Shown here: positions 35,260-44,214 of the stretch, piece after piece
Layout of the letters: each line of letters begins with the position of its first letter
How positions within the stretch are numbered: position 1 is the stretch's first letter
NCBI RefSeq assembly: GCF_003977605.1
Contig: NZ_RYYU01000001.1
Coordinates: forward strand, 499,175 to 563,174
Origin: Prevotella koreensis
Lineage (GTDB): Bacteria > Bacteroidota > Bacteroidia > Bacteroidales > Bacteroidaceae
Length of the DNA: 64,000 bases
Direction of reading: 5' to 3'
Translations under genes and position numbers: made by a program
Notes under the pieces: model-generated
Seen by the model: the letters and a program-made list of their open reading frames with translations, nothing else
Database searches by the model: none
What the model was told of the DNA's origin: nothing

Positions 35260-35323
35260 GTTATATTTTCCTTGACTGGATTTTAGTATTATTATAAAAA
35301 TAATAAGGTGTAAAACTCAAGTG

Positions 35324-35331
35324 CAAAAGTA
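35324..35331 (-). promoter_or_regulatory. -7 box of the phoH operon
   Basis: TACTTTTG read on the minus strand, about 65 bases before the phoH ATG. This is the only clear promoter seen for the seven-gene run. Confidence 0.55.
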
Positions 35332-35426
35332 CAAAAATAATTCCAAATCACGCTTTCTTTCTTTTTATTTTATGCTTTGTCTTACAACTTTTGAATAAAA
35401 ACAATAAAAATATCAGATAAAACCAT

Positions 35427-35434
35427 TAACTTTG
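35427..35434 (+). promoter_or_regulatory. -7 box of the DUF5715 gene
   Basis: TAACTTTG, 20 bases before the ATG at 35455. It favours that ATG over a TTG nine bases upstream. Confidence 0.55.
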
Positions 35435-35454
35435 TACCTCGAAATTTGCTTTTT

Positions 35455-36255
35455 ATGAAGTTTTATATTACCAAGAATAGGTTTTTGGGAGGTTTTGGGA
35501 TAGTGGTCATTCTGCTAGCCCTTGTGCGTTGCATTTTTCCTGATATTGCAACACCTGTGGCAAAGGTGCATGGAGGCGATGGAAACGACAGTGCAATTGT
35601 GGCTGAGGCGAAACATGACAACACTAATTCTGAAATGACAGAACAAGAAACGAAGCCATTGAGTGTCAACTCAACAAAGTTCTTTGATGATTCGGGAAAT
35701 TTGCTGAAACATAAAATTCTCAGCGTTAGAAACTATAACGAAGCCTTTCCTGATTCAAATGCTTTGCAGTTGCTTTCTGCCCAAAAATGGGGTGTAAAAC
35801 CGGTGGAACATCGCGCAGATGCCGAAAACGCTAAGACCGGACTTGTATATATCGGTGCCAATCCTTATTACAATATAGACCCTATGAGGCAGAGTATTCC
35901 TTATCTTGTTCCGCGTGCCGCAGAACTTCTGAACGATATTGGCCGGATTTTCTTTGACAGCCTTCAGATAAAAGGGCTTCCGTTGAATCGTTTCATTGTG
36001 ACAAGTGCAACGCGTACACGTGAAGATGTGGCGAAACTTCGCCGTCATAACAGAAATGCAACAGAGAATAGTTGCCACATGTATGGCACTACTTTCGACA
36101 TATCATATACAAGATATAATCCCGTTTCAGAGTCTGTCGGTAATGATAAGTTGAAATGGGTTCTATCAGAAGTGTTGCGCGATATGCGTGAGAATGGTCG
36201 TTGTTATGTAAAATATGAAGTTAAGCAGAGTTGTTTTCACATCACTACAAGATGA
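35455..36255 (+). CDS. DUF5715-like envelope protein
   Basis: The 266 residues begin with a membrane segment (about 8-25) that may be an uncleaved anchor. The second half carries RFIVTSATRTREDVAKLRR, NSCHMYGTTFDISYTR and a final SCFHITTR. The spacing of His-x-x-Gly-x-x-x-Asp and a distal Cys-Phe-His recalls the metal site of M15/D-Ala-D-Ala peptidase-like folds (HxxxxxxD...HxH), so a murein-related activity in the periplasm is plausible, but this is inference. The DUF5715 name is from memory. Confidence 0.7.
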   Translation: MKFYITKNRFLGGFGIVVILLALVRCIFPDIATPVAKVHGGDGNDSAIVAEAKHDNTNSEMTEQETKPLSVNSTKFFDDSGNLLKHKILSVRNYNEAFPDSNALQLLSAQKWGVKPVEHRADAENAKTGLVYIGANPYYNIDPMRQSIPYLVPRAAELLNDIGRIFFDSLQIKGLPLNRFIVTSATRTREDVAKLRRHNRNATENSCHMYGTTFDISYTRYNPVSESVGNDKLKWVLSEVLRDMRENGRCYVKYEVKQSCFHITTR

Positions 36256-36274
36256 TAATTGTTGGCAAAATTGT

Positions 36275-37087
36275 TTAATAATCGTCGTCCTCAACGATTT
36301 CTGCTGCCTCAAGCGATAATGATTCCGGATCTTCTTCAATGGTAGTGCGATAACTTTCCTCGGTGAGTTTGTCTTCGTCGTAATCGTCTTCATCATCGAT
36401 TTTATGGTAGTTGTCAACTATCTCTTCATCGGCATCCTCATCCATAGTGTCATTGTCGGGCGTATCAAAATCTTCGTCATCTATGTCGAATTTCATGCGC
36501 TTATGCTCCACTTTTGGTTTTTCTTTTGCGAAAATAGCCTCCACCCAATTACCTTTTGGAATCTCAAGAACTTCAAAACCGTCCTCAACTTTCTTTTCAT
36601 ACATTCCTCCTTTTTTGTGCAGACGATCCATCGGAAGGGTGGTGGTACTTATGTCGAAACCGTGCTGAATGATGTCCTGAATGCTTTGTGAAAGCGAATC
36701 CCAACCTCCACCGAAATTTCTTTCGAGCACTTCGATAAGTTTAGCGGCAGAAATATGCCCGATGTTCTCGTATGTAAGGTCTGTCACTCTCATTATAGAG
36801 TGCTTCTTGATTGCAAGTTTCAATTTGCCATTTTCGTCCGAAGATACTTGGGCTACCTTGAAACCTTTAGCCTCATAACTTTTTATTACTTCTGGTTTGT
36901 CTATTTTTACTTCCTCAATATCGAAAGCACTCTTAATAATATCCTTGTAGTGACGCACGTTGTCTTTCAAGTCAGCATCTTTTTCTGCAACTTCGAGCAT
37001 ACGGAAAATGTCATTCTCCTGAACATCCCATACATTATTTTTATTTAATGTTTTCAGTGTCAATGTGTTATTTGTGATTTCTTTCAT
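36275..37087 (-). CDS. Hypothetical protein with long acidic tail
   Basis: The 270 residues have a mixed N-terminal part (to about 195) with LTYENIGHISAAKLIEVLE and a tail of about 75 residues very rich in Asp and Glu. No signal peptide or membrane segment is seen, so it should be cytoplasmic. The layout recalls proteins with a nucleic-acid-binding-like head and acidic tail, such as RNA polymerase delta, but there is no recognisable sequence match. I do not recognise the family. Confidence 0.7.
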   Translation of the reverse strand: MKEITNNTLTLKTLNKNNVWDVQENDIFRMLEVAEKDADLKDNVRHYKDIIKSAFDIEEVKIDKPEVIKSYEAKGFKVAQVSSDENGKLKLAIKKHSIMRVTDLTYENIGHISAAKLIEVLERNFGGGWDSLSQSIQDIIQHGFDISTTTLPMDRLHKKGGMYEKKVEDGFEVLEIPKGNWVEAIFAKEKPKVEHKRMKFDIDDEDFDTPDNDTMDEDADEEIVDNYHKIDDEDDYDEDKLTEESYRTTIEEDPESLSLEAAEIVEDDDY

Positions 37088-37172
37088 AATGATTTTAAAA
37101 TATCAATATTAATTTTTTATTCTCCTTCACCCTTTGCCGGCTTTTTGTCGGACAATGGTTGGTTTTCGTCTG

Positions 37173-37180
37173 CAAAAATA
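37173..37180 (-). promoter_or_regulatory. -7 box of the acidic-tail protein gene
   Basis: TATTTTTG on the minus strand, leaving a leader of about 80 bases. Confidence 0.45.
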
Positions 37181-37275
37181 CTATATCAAAATTCTATTTG
37201 CAAGTTTTTAAATGAAAAAAAACGATTACAATGAAAAAAACACCTGTCTCCTTTCTTATTTACGTTTTTATTTCT

Positions 37276-37283
37276 TAATTTTG
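37276..37283 (+). promoter_or_regulatory. -7 box of rarA
   Basis: TAATTTTG followed by GC at 37284, 11 bases before the ATG. Confidence 0.55.
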
Positions 37284-37294
37284 CATAATATAAT

Positions 37295-38572
37295 ATGGCA
37301 GAACCGTTGGCAGAAAGGATGCGACCTCGCTCTCTTGATGACTATATAGGTCAGAAGCATTTGGTTGGTGAGGATGCCGTCTTGCGTCGAATGATCGATG
37401 CAGGACGCATATCTTCTTTTATATTATGGGGACCGCCGGGAGTAGGAAAAACAACATTGGCACAGATAATAGCCAATAAGTTGGAAACTCCATTCTATAC
37501 TTTGAGTGCTGTTACGAGCGGAGTTAAAGACGTTCGTGAAGTTATAGAGAAGGCCAGGAATGGACGTTTTTTCAATTCTGCAAGTCCTATTCTCTTCATT
37601 GACGAGATTCATCGTTTCAGTAAAAGTCAGCAAGACTCGTTGCTTGGTGCTGTGGAGAAAGGCGTGGTGACACTTATCGGTGCAACAACGGAAAACCCAT
37701 CTTTTGAAGTGATACGCCCACTGTTATCCCGTTGTCAGTTGTATGTTTTAAAACCGCTTGACAAGGAAGATTTACTTCACTTATTGCACCATGCCATAGA
37801 GAATGACATTGAACTTAAAAAGCGGAAAATAGAACTTCTTGAGACTGCTGCAATGTTGCGTTACAGTGGTGGAGACGCGCGTAAATTGCTCAATATCCTT
37901 GAACTTGTTGTAGAGGCATCACCAATTGGTGAAGATGTTGTCATTACCGATGATGTTGTTGTCAACCGTCTGCAACAAAATCCTCTTGCCTATGATAAAG
38001 ATGGTGAGATGCACTATGATATTATTTCCGCCTTCATAAAGAGTATTCGTGGAAGTGACCCTGATGCCGCACTATATTGGATGGCGCGTATGATTGAGGG
38101 AGGTGAAGACCCACAGTTCATTGCACGCCGCATGGTAATAAGTGCATCTGAGGATATAGGACTGGCAAATCCTAATGCCTTGCTTCTTGCCAATGCTGCT
38201 TTCGATGCCGTGATGAAAATAGGCTGGCCGGAAGGAAGAATACCGCTTGCCGAGTGTGCCATATATCTTGCAACATCACCGAAGAGCAATTCTGCATACA
38301 TGGCAATAGATAAAGCACTTGATGTAGTGAGAAAGACCGGCAACCAACCGGTGCCGCTACATCTTCGTAATGCTCCGACCAAACTGATGGCAGAACTTGG
38401 TTATAGCGATGGGTACAAATATTCCCATGATTATCCGGATAATTTTGTCACGCAAGATTTTCTGCCTGAAGAACTTGGCAATGAGCGTTTCTGGCACGCA
38501 CAGCATTCTCCATCGGAGGAGAAACTTTACCAACGTATGTTGCAGTGCTGGGGCGAACGCTTCAAGGTTTAA
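37295..38572 (+). CDS. rarA: Replication-associated recombination protein RarA (MgsA)
   Basis: RarA is an AAA+ ATPase acting at stalled replication forks, related to clamp loaders. The 425 residues show LAERMRPRSLDDYIGQKHL, Walker A GPPGVGKT (46-53), Walker B LFIDEIHR, sensor 1 GATTENPSFEV, and the C-terminal tetramerisation region with ALYWMARMIEGGEDP. Length is normal. Its gene stands alone with its own promoter. Confidence 0.94.
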   Translation: MAEPLAERMRPRSLDDYIGQKHLVGEDAVLRRMIDAGRISSFILWGPPGVGKTTLAQIIANKLETPFYTLSAVTSGVKDVREVIEKARNGRFFNSASPILFIDEIHRFSKSQQDSLLGAVEKGVVTLIGATTENPSFEVIRPLLSRCQLYVLKPLDKEDLLHLLHHAIENDIELKKRKIELLETAAMLRYSGGDARKLLNILELVVEASPIGEDVVITDDVVVNRLQQNPLAYDKDGEMHYDIISAFIKSIRGSDPDAALYWMARMIEGGEDPQFIARRMVISASEDIGLANPNALLLANAAFDAVMKIGWPEGRIPLAECAIYLATSPKSNSAYMAIDKALDVVRKTGNQPVPLHLRNAPTKLMAELGYSDGYKYSHDYPDNFVTQDFLPEELGNERFWHAQHSPSEEKLYQRMLQCWGERFKV

Positions 38573-38632
38573 ATTTATGCTTTGCAGGAAATGCAACCTG
38601 CTCCTTTTATTGATAAATAATCATATCTTCAA

Positions 38633-39253
38633 ATGGAAACATTCATACAGATAATAGAGTTCTTAGGAACATTCGCAGCGGCGATTTCCGGTGTAAGACT
38701 TGCTGCTGCCAAGGAGTTCGATTGGTTTGGCGGATATGTAGTAGGGCTTGCCACTGCCATCGGCGGAGGAACGTTGCGCGATGTAATGATTGATGCCACG
38801 CCATTCTGGATGACTAAGAGTATATATATAATATGTACGGGAATAGCACTTATAGTGGTATTGATATTCAAGAAATATCTTGTTAGGCTAAATAACACAT
38901 GGTTTATATTTGATACTTTCGGCCTTGCTTTCTTTACTGTTGCCGGAATACAGAAATCGTTGATGTATGGTTTTCCGTTTTGGGTTGCCATAATCATGGG
39001 TTGCATAACAGGAGCTGCGGGCGGAATAGTGCGCGATGTGCTTATAAACGAGATTCCGCTTATATTTAGGAAAGAGATTTATGCCCTTGCCAGCATTGCT
39101 GGTGGATTACTTTTCCTGTTGTTGTCTATAGTCGGAGTTAGTGATGCCATTTGCGCAATTGTTTGCTTTTTGATTGTAGTACTTGTTCGTGTGCTTGCAG
39201 TAAAATATCGCATCAGTTTGCCTCATCTTAAGGCAGAAGATCTGGAGAGATAG
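38633..39253 (+). CDS. TRIC-type cation channel family protein (UPF0126)
   Basis: The 206 residues give about seven hydrophobic segments made of two repeats, each with a conserved glycine-arginine element: GGGTLRDVMID in the first and GGIVRDVL in the second. This matches the UPF0126/YadS family, related in structure to trimeric intracellular cation channels. It would be an inner membrane potassium-permeable channel; the ion has not been shown for this group in Bacteroidetes as far as I know. Confidence 0.85.
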   Translation: METFIQIIEFLGTFAAAISGVRLAAAKEFDWFGGYVVGLATAIGGGTLRDVMIDATPFWMTKSIYIICTGIALIVVLIFKKYLVRLNNTWFIFDTFGLAFFTVAGIQKSLMYGFPFWVAIIMGCITGAAGGIVRDVLINEIPLIFRKEIYALASIAGGLLFLLLSIVGVSDAICAIVCFLIVVLVRVLAVKYRISLPHLKAEDLER

Positions 39254-39350
39254 TTCCTTAACTATGTCTTAATATTGGTTTTTTGTGAACTTTTTAATGG
39301 TTTTTTTGAAAAAAAACCGTGAAATGTTTTGTTGTTATCAAAAAACAATG

Positions 39351-39358
39351 TACCTTTG
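39351..39358 (+). promoter_or_regulatory. -7 box of the tRNA-Arg gene
   Basis: TACCTTTG, 20 bases before the mature tRNA 5' end. TTTTG near 39327-39331 could be the -33 element at the right distance. Confidence 0.65.
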
Positions 39359-39378
39359 CACACGCATTTCAGAAATGA

Positions 39379-39452
39379 GGCTCCGTAGCTCAACTGAATA
39401 GAGCATCTGACTACGGATCAGAAGGTTGTGGGTTTGAATCCCGCCGGAGTCA
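39379..39452 (+). tRNA. tRNA-Arg (anticodon ACG)
   Basis: A full cloverleaf fits: acceptor GGCTCCG with CGGAGTC, D stem GCTC/GAGC, anticodon stem TCTGA/TCAGA around loop CTACGGA, variable AGGTT, T stem GTGGG/CCCGC with loop TTTGAAT, discriminator A. Anticodon ACG reads CGN arginine codons, with A34 normally edited to inosine by TadA. CCA is not encoded. Confidence 0.96.
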
Positions 39453-39453
39453 C

Positions 39454-39489
39454 AAAACGAGGTTGGTATTACCAATCTCGTTTTTTTTT
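39454..39489 (+). terminator. Terminator of the tRNA-Arg gene
   Basis: A 15-base stem (39454-39468 with 39470-39484, one G-T pair) runs straight into a T run. The IS4-family element starts ten bases after it. Confidence 0.85.
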
Positions 39490-39498
39490 ATTTAAAAT

Positions 39499-40834
39499 TA
39501 TTACTGATGCGATAAAATCGCGTTAAGTTATACATTATCAAAAAGAGTGAGTTCTTTGACATATTGATTGAGACTGACAGATTCGCATGGCTTGGTGATG
39601 ATTTCTCTGAGTGAAGTCTTCTCCAAGGCTGATATTCTTATCAGCGTGGCCACCTCGGTGATGGAATATGGACTTTTGTAGTCCGCCTTGATTCTGGCTA
39701 TAATCAGATAAGCGATGATTGCTATCCACAAATGGGTGCGCACGGCATTCTCGGAGTATCCCCACAGGGTCTTCACTACAATGTTCTGCTTGACCCATTT
39801 GAAGAAAACTTCAATATCCCATCTGTGTCTGTACAGGCAAGCCACTTCCAATGCGCTGATTTCGAAGTTGTTCGTAATGAATACGATTTCTTCTTCGGCT
39901 TCTTCATCATAGATGCAGACTGCGCGTATCGGCTCTGGATAGAGGGCAACCGTCTTGGTGGTCAGGCGAATGGTGAAATCACCTATGATACCACCTTCCA
40001 CATCGGAAGCGCTCAGTTTCCTGTGTCCTAAGACTTCATATTTCATGTTCTCCTTCGGACGGCTTACCCAGTAAGCACCTGCCAAGTGGAAACGGAACAG
40101 TGCGTCGAAGTCGACATAAGCCTTGTCCATCATATAGAAGGTGAAAGGCTCAGGTTCGAGGACATCCAGTTCGTTGCTGTCATGCCATCTGCCATTGGTT
40201 ATATGAATGTTGGCAGGAATGCTGCCTCGCAGATCCAGCAGCGTATGTATCTTCACAGCACCCCGGCTGTATTTCCCCAAGGCCCATGTAGCCAGTTTTA
40301 TACTGGTGGAGATGGTTGTGGAATCAAGTGCATAGAGGACATTGTCGACGGTTATCTCTGGAATAGAAGTCTTTGCATACAACGGCCTTACAACGCTGAT
40401 GAGATATGTTCCCAATTCCTCGTATATGCGATAGTCCCGCTTCTCGTTGGCACGGGAGAGTGACGACTGGTTGACGGTATTTCGAAAACCAATGTGATAG
40501 AGAATCGGCTTATGTGCTTCGAGGCACATGCATATATCACGCAGGGAATCGCAACTTGTAATCTGACCGAACAACAGGTGTAGCAACTGGTTGTAGCATG
40601 TCAAGTCCTTTGCGTGCCAGTTTCCACGATACTTATCTACGAGTTTGTCGAACTGATAACGAGGGATATAATCCACAACTTGGGAGAAAATATAGCTACC
40701 GACGTTCATAATCTTGCAGTCTAGACTGCAAAAATACTCTGTCATTTTCAAATCAAAAAATCAAAGACCGCTCTGAAACCCTTATTAACAAAGGAATATA
40801 TTGAGTTTAAATTAAAAATATTGCATCACTTATA
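39499..40834 (-). mobile_element. Intact IS4-family insertion sequence with 9-bp target duplication
   Basis: The element is 1336 bases. Its ends are imperfect inverted repeats, TATTACTGATGC on the left and TATAAGTGATGC read inward from the right (10 of 12 match). Directly outside both ends stands ATTTAAAAT (39490-39498 and 40835-40843), a target duplication of nine bases. The transposase frame is whole. Insertion is in AT-rich sequence between the tRNA terminator and the MurU-like gene, upstream of that gene's -33 region. The exact ends could shift by a few bases because the duplicated word is AT-rich. Confidence 0.82.
39528..40751 (-). CDS. IS4-family transposase
   Basis: The 407 residues have the DDE plan of IS4 elements: first Asp in YALDSTTIS, second in FYMMDKAYVDFDAL, and the Glu in the Y-R-x-E-K type signature CLYRHRWDIEVFFKWVKQN. 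The N-terminal QLLHLLFGQITSCDSLRDI is common in Bacteroidales IS4 members. No stops or frameshifts are present, so the element may be active. Confidence 0.92.
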   Translation of the reverse strand: MKMTEYFCSLDCKIMNVGSYIFSQVVDYIPRYQFDKLVDKYRGNWHAKDLTCYNQLLHLLFGQITSCDSLRDICMCLEAHKPILYHIGFRNTVNQSSLSRANEKRDYRIYEELGTYLISVVRPLYAKTSIPEITVDNVLYALDSTTISTSIKLATWALGKYSRGAVKIHTLLDLRGSIPANIHITNGRWHDSNELDVLEPEPFTFYMMDKAYVDFDALFRFHLAGAYWVSRPKENMKYEVLGHRKLSASDVEGGIIGDFTIRLTTKTVALYPEPIRAVCIYDEEAEEEIVFITNNFEISALEVACLYRHRWDIEVFFKWVKQNIVVKTLWGYSENAVRTHLWIAIIAYLIIARIKADYKSPYSITEVATLIRISALEKTSLREIITKPCESVSLNQYVKELTLFDNV

Positions 40835-40891
40835 ATTTAAAATATTTTTCGTATTTATCGGTTTGGTTTCTTGTTTTTTAATTATTCTTGT

Positions 40892-40899
40892 TATCTTTG
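40892..40899 (+). promoter_or_regulatory. -7 box of the MurU-like gene
   Basis: TATCTTTG ends five bases before the ATG; TTG at 40871-40873 is a candidate -33 element at 18 bases distance. The mRNA would be nearly leaderless. Confidence 0.6.
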
Positions 40900-40903
40900 C
40901 ACA

Positions 40904-41641
40904 ATGAAACAGGCGATGATATTTGCTGCAGGAATCGGTACAAGACTTAAACCGATAACCGACTCGATACCAAAGGCATTGGTAAGGGTTGGGGGGCAGC
41001 CTCTTATTTATCATGTAGTGACGAAATTGCGGGCTGTAGGATTTGAGCGTATAGTGGTGAATGTGCATCATTTTGCCGACCAAATAATCAAATATATTGC
41101 TGAAAATGATAATTTCGGGGTAGACATTCGCATCAGTGATGAACGTGAATGTTTGCTGGAAACAGGTGGTGGTATAAAGAAAGCGTTGCCTCTATTCAAT
41201 GCCGGCAGCCCGATACTTATTCATAATGTTGATATCCTCAGTAATGTGGATTTGTCTTTATTTTATGAAGAAGCAAAGGATAATGACGCAACGTTGCTAG
41301 TCAGTCAGCGCAAGACAAAACGATATTTGCTCTTTGATGACGCAATGCTATTGAAGGGGTGGACGAATATAGAGACAGGAGAGTTGATAATGGATAATAA
41401 TCAAGCCACTATTGACAAAGACCAACTTACTATGTTGGCTTTCAGTGGTATTCATGTAATTGCTCCTTCGGTTTTCTCTTACTTTCAGAAAATGCCTGAA
41501 CGGTTCAGCATAATGGAGTTCTATTTGAAATGGTCTGGCATTTGCCATTTTCAAGGATATTTGAAAGAAGACCTTAATCTGGTAGATGTAGGTAAACTTG
41601 ATGCGCTCGACAAAGCAGAGAAGTTTATCACAGAATTTTAA
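40904..41641 (+). CDS. Sugar-1-phosphate nucleotidyltransferase (MurU-like)
   Basis: The 245 residues start MKQAMIFAAGIGTRLKP with the nucleotide-binding GxGTRL loop and PKALVRVGGQPL containing the catalytic-site Lys24. HNVDILSNVDL supplies the metal-binding Asp. The protein resembles MurU, which makes UDP-MurNAc from MurNAc-1-phosphate after the AmgK kinase, and also general NDP-sugar pyrophosphorylases. A kinase of the AmgK type stands at the start of this window, so the pair could form a cell wall recycling route; the separation by ~39 kb makes this an inference. The start is set by the promoter, although the frame extends 11 codons upstream. Confidence 0.82.
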   Translation: MKQAMIFAAGIGTRLKPITDSIPKALVRVGGQPLIYHVVTKLRAVGFERIVVNVHHFADQIIKYIAENDNFGVDIRISDERECLLETGGGIKKALPLFNAGSPILIHNVDILSNVDLSLFYEEAKDNDATLLVSQRKTKRYLLFDDAMLLKGWTNIETGELIMDNNQATIDKDQLTMLAFSGIHVIAPSVFSYFQKMPERFSIMEFYLKWSGICHFQGYLKEDLNLVDVGKLDALDKAEKFITEF

Positions 41642-41688
41642 TTAGCAATTCATAATAATAAGTATGCTAAAATAATCAATTAAAATAT

Positions 41689-43254
41689 ATGCAACAAAAG
41701 ATTATAATTCTTGACTTCGGAAGCCAGACGACACAACTTATCGGAAGGCGTATTCGTGAGTTGGACACGTTCTGTGAGATATTTCCTTATAATAAATATC
41801 CAGAGGACGATAGCGATGTTATAGGAGTAATTCTCAGTGGTTCACCATATTCAGTACATGACAATGAGGCTTTCAAGGTTGACTTGAACCGTTTTATCGG
41901 TCGATTGCCGGTACTTGGTATCTGTTATGGTGCGCAGTATATCAGCAACACACTTGGTGGAAAGGTTGAGAAGGCAAACACTCGTGAGTATGGTCGTGCC
42001 AACCTGCATGGTTTCGATGCAGGGTGTCCGCTCTTTAAGGACTTTGTGCCCGATTCTCAGGTATGGATGAGCCATGGTGATACTATCACTGCGATACCCG
42101 AAGGCTTTAATTGTGTTGCATCTACGGCAGATGTTAAGTTTGCCGCATACAGCAACTATGTTCAAGCCTCATCTCTCAATGTCAGTCCTACCTTTGCCGT
42201 ACAGTTTCACCCGGAGGTATTCCACACGGTTCAGGGGTCGTTATTGTTGAAGAATTTTGTTGTTGATATCTGTGGTAGTCGTAAGGAATGGAGTGCTGCA
42301 TCGTTCGTTGAGACCACGGTTGAAGAACTTAAAAAGCAGTTGGGTAACGACCGTGTGATTCTTGGTCTTTCCGGAGGAGTGGATTCTTCAGTTTGTGCAG
42401 TACTGCTAAACAAGGCAATAGGCAAGAATCTCACTTGTATCTTTGTTGATCATGGAATGTTGCGCAAGAATGAGTTCAACAAAGTTATGGATAGTTATTC
42501 TTCTCTTGGTCTCAATGTTGTTGGTATTGATGCATCGGAGAAATTCTTCCGTGACCTTGCCGGAGTGGAAGATCCAGAGCAGAAACGCAAGATAATCGGT
42601 AGAGACTTCGTTGAGGTCTTCAATGTCGAAGCAAAGAAAATTATCGATGCTCGCTGGCTTGCGCAGGGAACAATCTATCCCGACCGTATTGAGAGTCTGA
42701 ATATTACGGGCAAGGTAATAAAGAGTCATCATAACGTTGGAGGACTGCCAAAGGAGATGCACCTGAAACTTTGTGAACCTCTTCAGTGGTTGTTCAAAGA
42801 TGAAGTGCGTCGTGTGGGATATCAACTTGGCATGCCTGAAAATCTCATAAAGCGCCATCCTTTTCCCGGTCCAGGTCTTGCAGTTCGTATTCTCGGTGAT
42901 ATTACGCCGGAGAAAGTGAGAGTATTGCAAGAGGCTGACGACATTTTCATTGAGGGATTACATTCATGGAAGGCAGAAGACGGTCAATCCCTTTATGATC
43001 ATGTATGGCAGGCAGGAGCGGTACTTCTTTCTTCAGTACGATCTGTTGGTGTTATGGGTGACGAACGTACGTACGAAAATCCTGTTGCATTGCGTGCTGT
43101 TACAAGTATGGATGCCATGACAGCCGATTGGGCTCATCTTCCGTATGAGTTCCTTGCCAAGGTGTCTAACGAGATAATAAATAAAGTTAAAGGCGTGAAT
43201 CGTGTCTGCTACGACATATCTTCAAAGCCACCTGCCACGATAGAGTGGGAATAA
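41689..43254 (+). CDS. guaA: GMP synthase (glutamine-hydrolysing)
   Basis: GuaA converts XMP to GMP using glutamine and ATP. The 521 residues hold a class I glutamine amidotransferase domain with Cys79 in LGICYGAQ and the His-Glu of QFHPEV, the ATP pyrophosphatase loop LSGGVDSSV (about 227-235), and the C-terminal dimerisation domain ending KPPATIEWE, the usual guaA end. Length is standard. It lies 47 bases after the MurU-like gene. Confidence 0.96.
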   Translation: MQQKIIILDFGSQTTQLIGRRIRELDTFCEIFPYNKYPEDDSDVIGVILSGSPYSVHDNEAFKVDLNRFIGRLPVLGICYGAQYISNTLGGKVEKANTREYGRANLHGFDAGCPLFKDFVPDSQVWMSHGDTITAIPEGFNCVASTADVKFAAYSNYVQASSLNVSPTFAVQFHPEVFHTVQGSLLLKNFVVDICGSRKEWSAASFVETTVEELKKQLGNDRVILGLSGGVDSSVCAVLLNKAIGKNLTCIFVDHGMLRKNEFNKVMDSYSSLGLNVVGIDASEKFFRDLAGVEDPEQKRKIIGRDFVEVFNVEAKKIIDARWLAQGTIYPDRIESLNITGKVIKSHHNVGGLPKEMHLKLCEPLQWLFKDEVRRVGYQLGMPENLIKRHPFPGPGLAVRILGDITPEKVRVLQEADDIFIEGLHSWKAEDGQSLYDHVWQAGAVLLSSVRSVGVMGDERTYENPVALRAVTSMDAMTADWAHLPYEFLAKVSNEIINKVKGVNRVCYDISSKPPATIEWE

Positions 43255-43344
43255 GTAATTAATACATAATTGTTGCCTGCTAAGAAAGGCACTGATTTTC
43301 GTGGCAGGAAATATATCAAACCTATTACTATATTCGATAAAGTA

Positions 43345-43806
43345 ATGATGCCATTCGTGAAAACAATCTATCATTCGCCTTGCGGCAATATTTATTTAGG
43401 TGCCGTTGCAGAAGGATTGTGTTTTGCCGAATGGCATCCTATTGATTGTGGTGAGGATGGTATGAATGATGTCTTGGTTAACGCTATTCGTGAACTTGAT
43501 GAATATTTTTCTGGAAAAAGGCGTAAGTTTGATGTCCCTTTGTGCTATATAAGTGGTACAGACTTTCAGCGTAAGGTATGGGACATACTGAAAACAATTC
43601 CGTATGGCACTACTATTTCTTATAAGGAAGAGGCTTTGCTATATGGTAATCTTAAGGCCATAAGGGCAGTTGCAAGTGCCAATTGCAGGAATCCTATCAG
43701 TATTTTTATTCCGTGTCATCGCGTAATAGGAACTGATGGCTCGCTTACAGGATATAATGGTGGTCTTGACAAGAAACTTTTTCTCTTGGAAATAGAGAAA
43801 GAATGA
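43345..43806 (+). CDS. ogt: Methylated-DNA--protein-cysteine methyltransferase
   Basis: This suicide enzyme removes methyl groups from O6-methylguanine. The frame could start further up, but ATG at 43345 gives a protein of 153 residues that fits the family (MMPFVKTIYHSPCGNIYL). The acceptor is Cys124 in IFIPCHRVIG, and DFQRKVWDILKTIPYGTT and TGYNGGLDKK are the expected flanking motifs. Confidence 0.92.
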   Translation: MMPFVKTIYHSPCGNIYLGAVAEGLCFAEWHPIDCGEDGMNDVLVNAIRELDEYFSGKRRKFDVPLCYISGTDFQRKVWDILKTIPYGTTISYKEEALLYGNLKAIRAVASANCRNPISIFIPCHRVIGTDGSLTGYNGGLDKKLFLLEIEKE

Positions 43807-43839
43807 TTGTTGTTTTAAATAATATAGTTTGGAGTTGGT

Positions 43840-44214
43840 ATGAGGTTAAAAATGTTGATTAATGTCAGTTGTTGCATGTTATTTATTGCAACATTTATGT
43901 TAACATCGTGTAGTACTAAGCAAAGGGCGATAAATGACCTCCGCAAATTCTCATACGAGTTGCGCGACAATAGTACATATTATGATGTTGAAGATTGGAA
44001 AAATGCTCTTGATAGGTTTGCAGAACTACGCGAGAAAGTTAGGAAATATGAATATTCTTCCGAGGAATACCGTGTTATCGGACAGATAGAGGGTGAGTGT
44101 GCAAGTTATATGGTGAAGGGAGCAAAGAATGGTTTACTCGACCGTATCAGTAAATATGCCAGTGAGTTGGAAGGCTTGTTGGAAGGTGTTTTTGGCGAAA
44201 TAGGTAATGATTGA
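43840..44214 (+). CDS. Small helical lipoprotein
   Basis: The 124 residues start with a lipoprotein signal, lipobox MLTSCSTK (Cys at 24). The rest is predicted helical, with many Glu, Lys and Arg and regularly placed Leu/Tyr, suggesting a helical bundle. I do not recognise the family with certainty; similar small lipoproteins are found in Bacteroidales. Its 3' end overlaps the patatin gene by eight bases, so the two are likely made together, and both would act in the envelope. Confidence 0.7.
   Translation: MRLKMLINVSCCMLFIATFMLTSCSTKQRAINDLRKFSYELRDNSTYYDVEDWKNALDRFAELREKVRKYEYSSEEYRVIGQIEGECASYMVKGAKNGLLDRISKYASELEGLLEGVFGEIGND

Noticed and set aside
43270..43344. TTG start for ogt
   Set aside because: The 25 extra residues have no counterpart in the family; ATG at 43345 matches the normal N-terminus.
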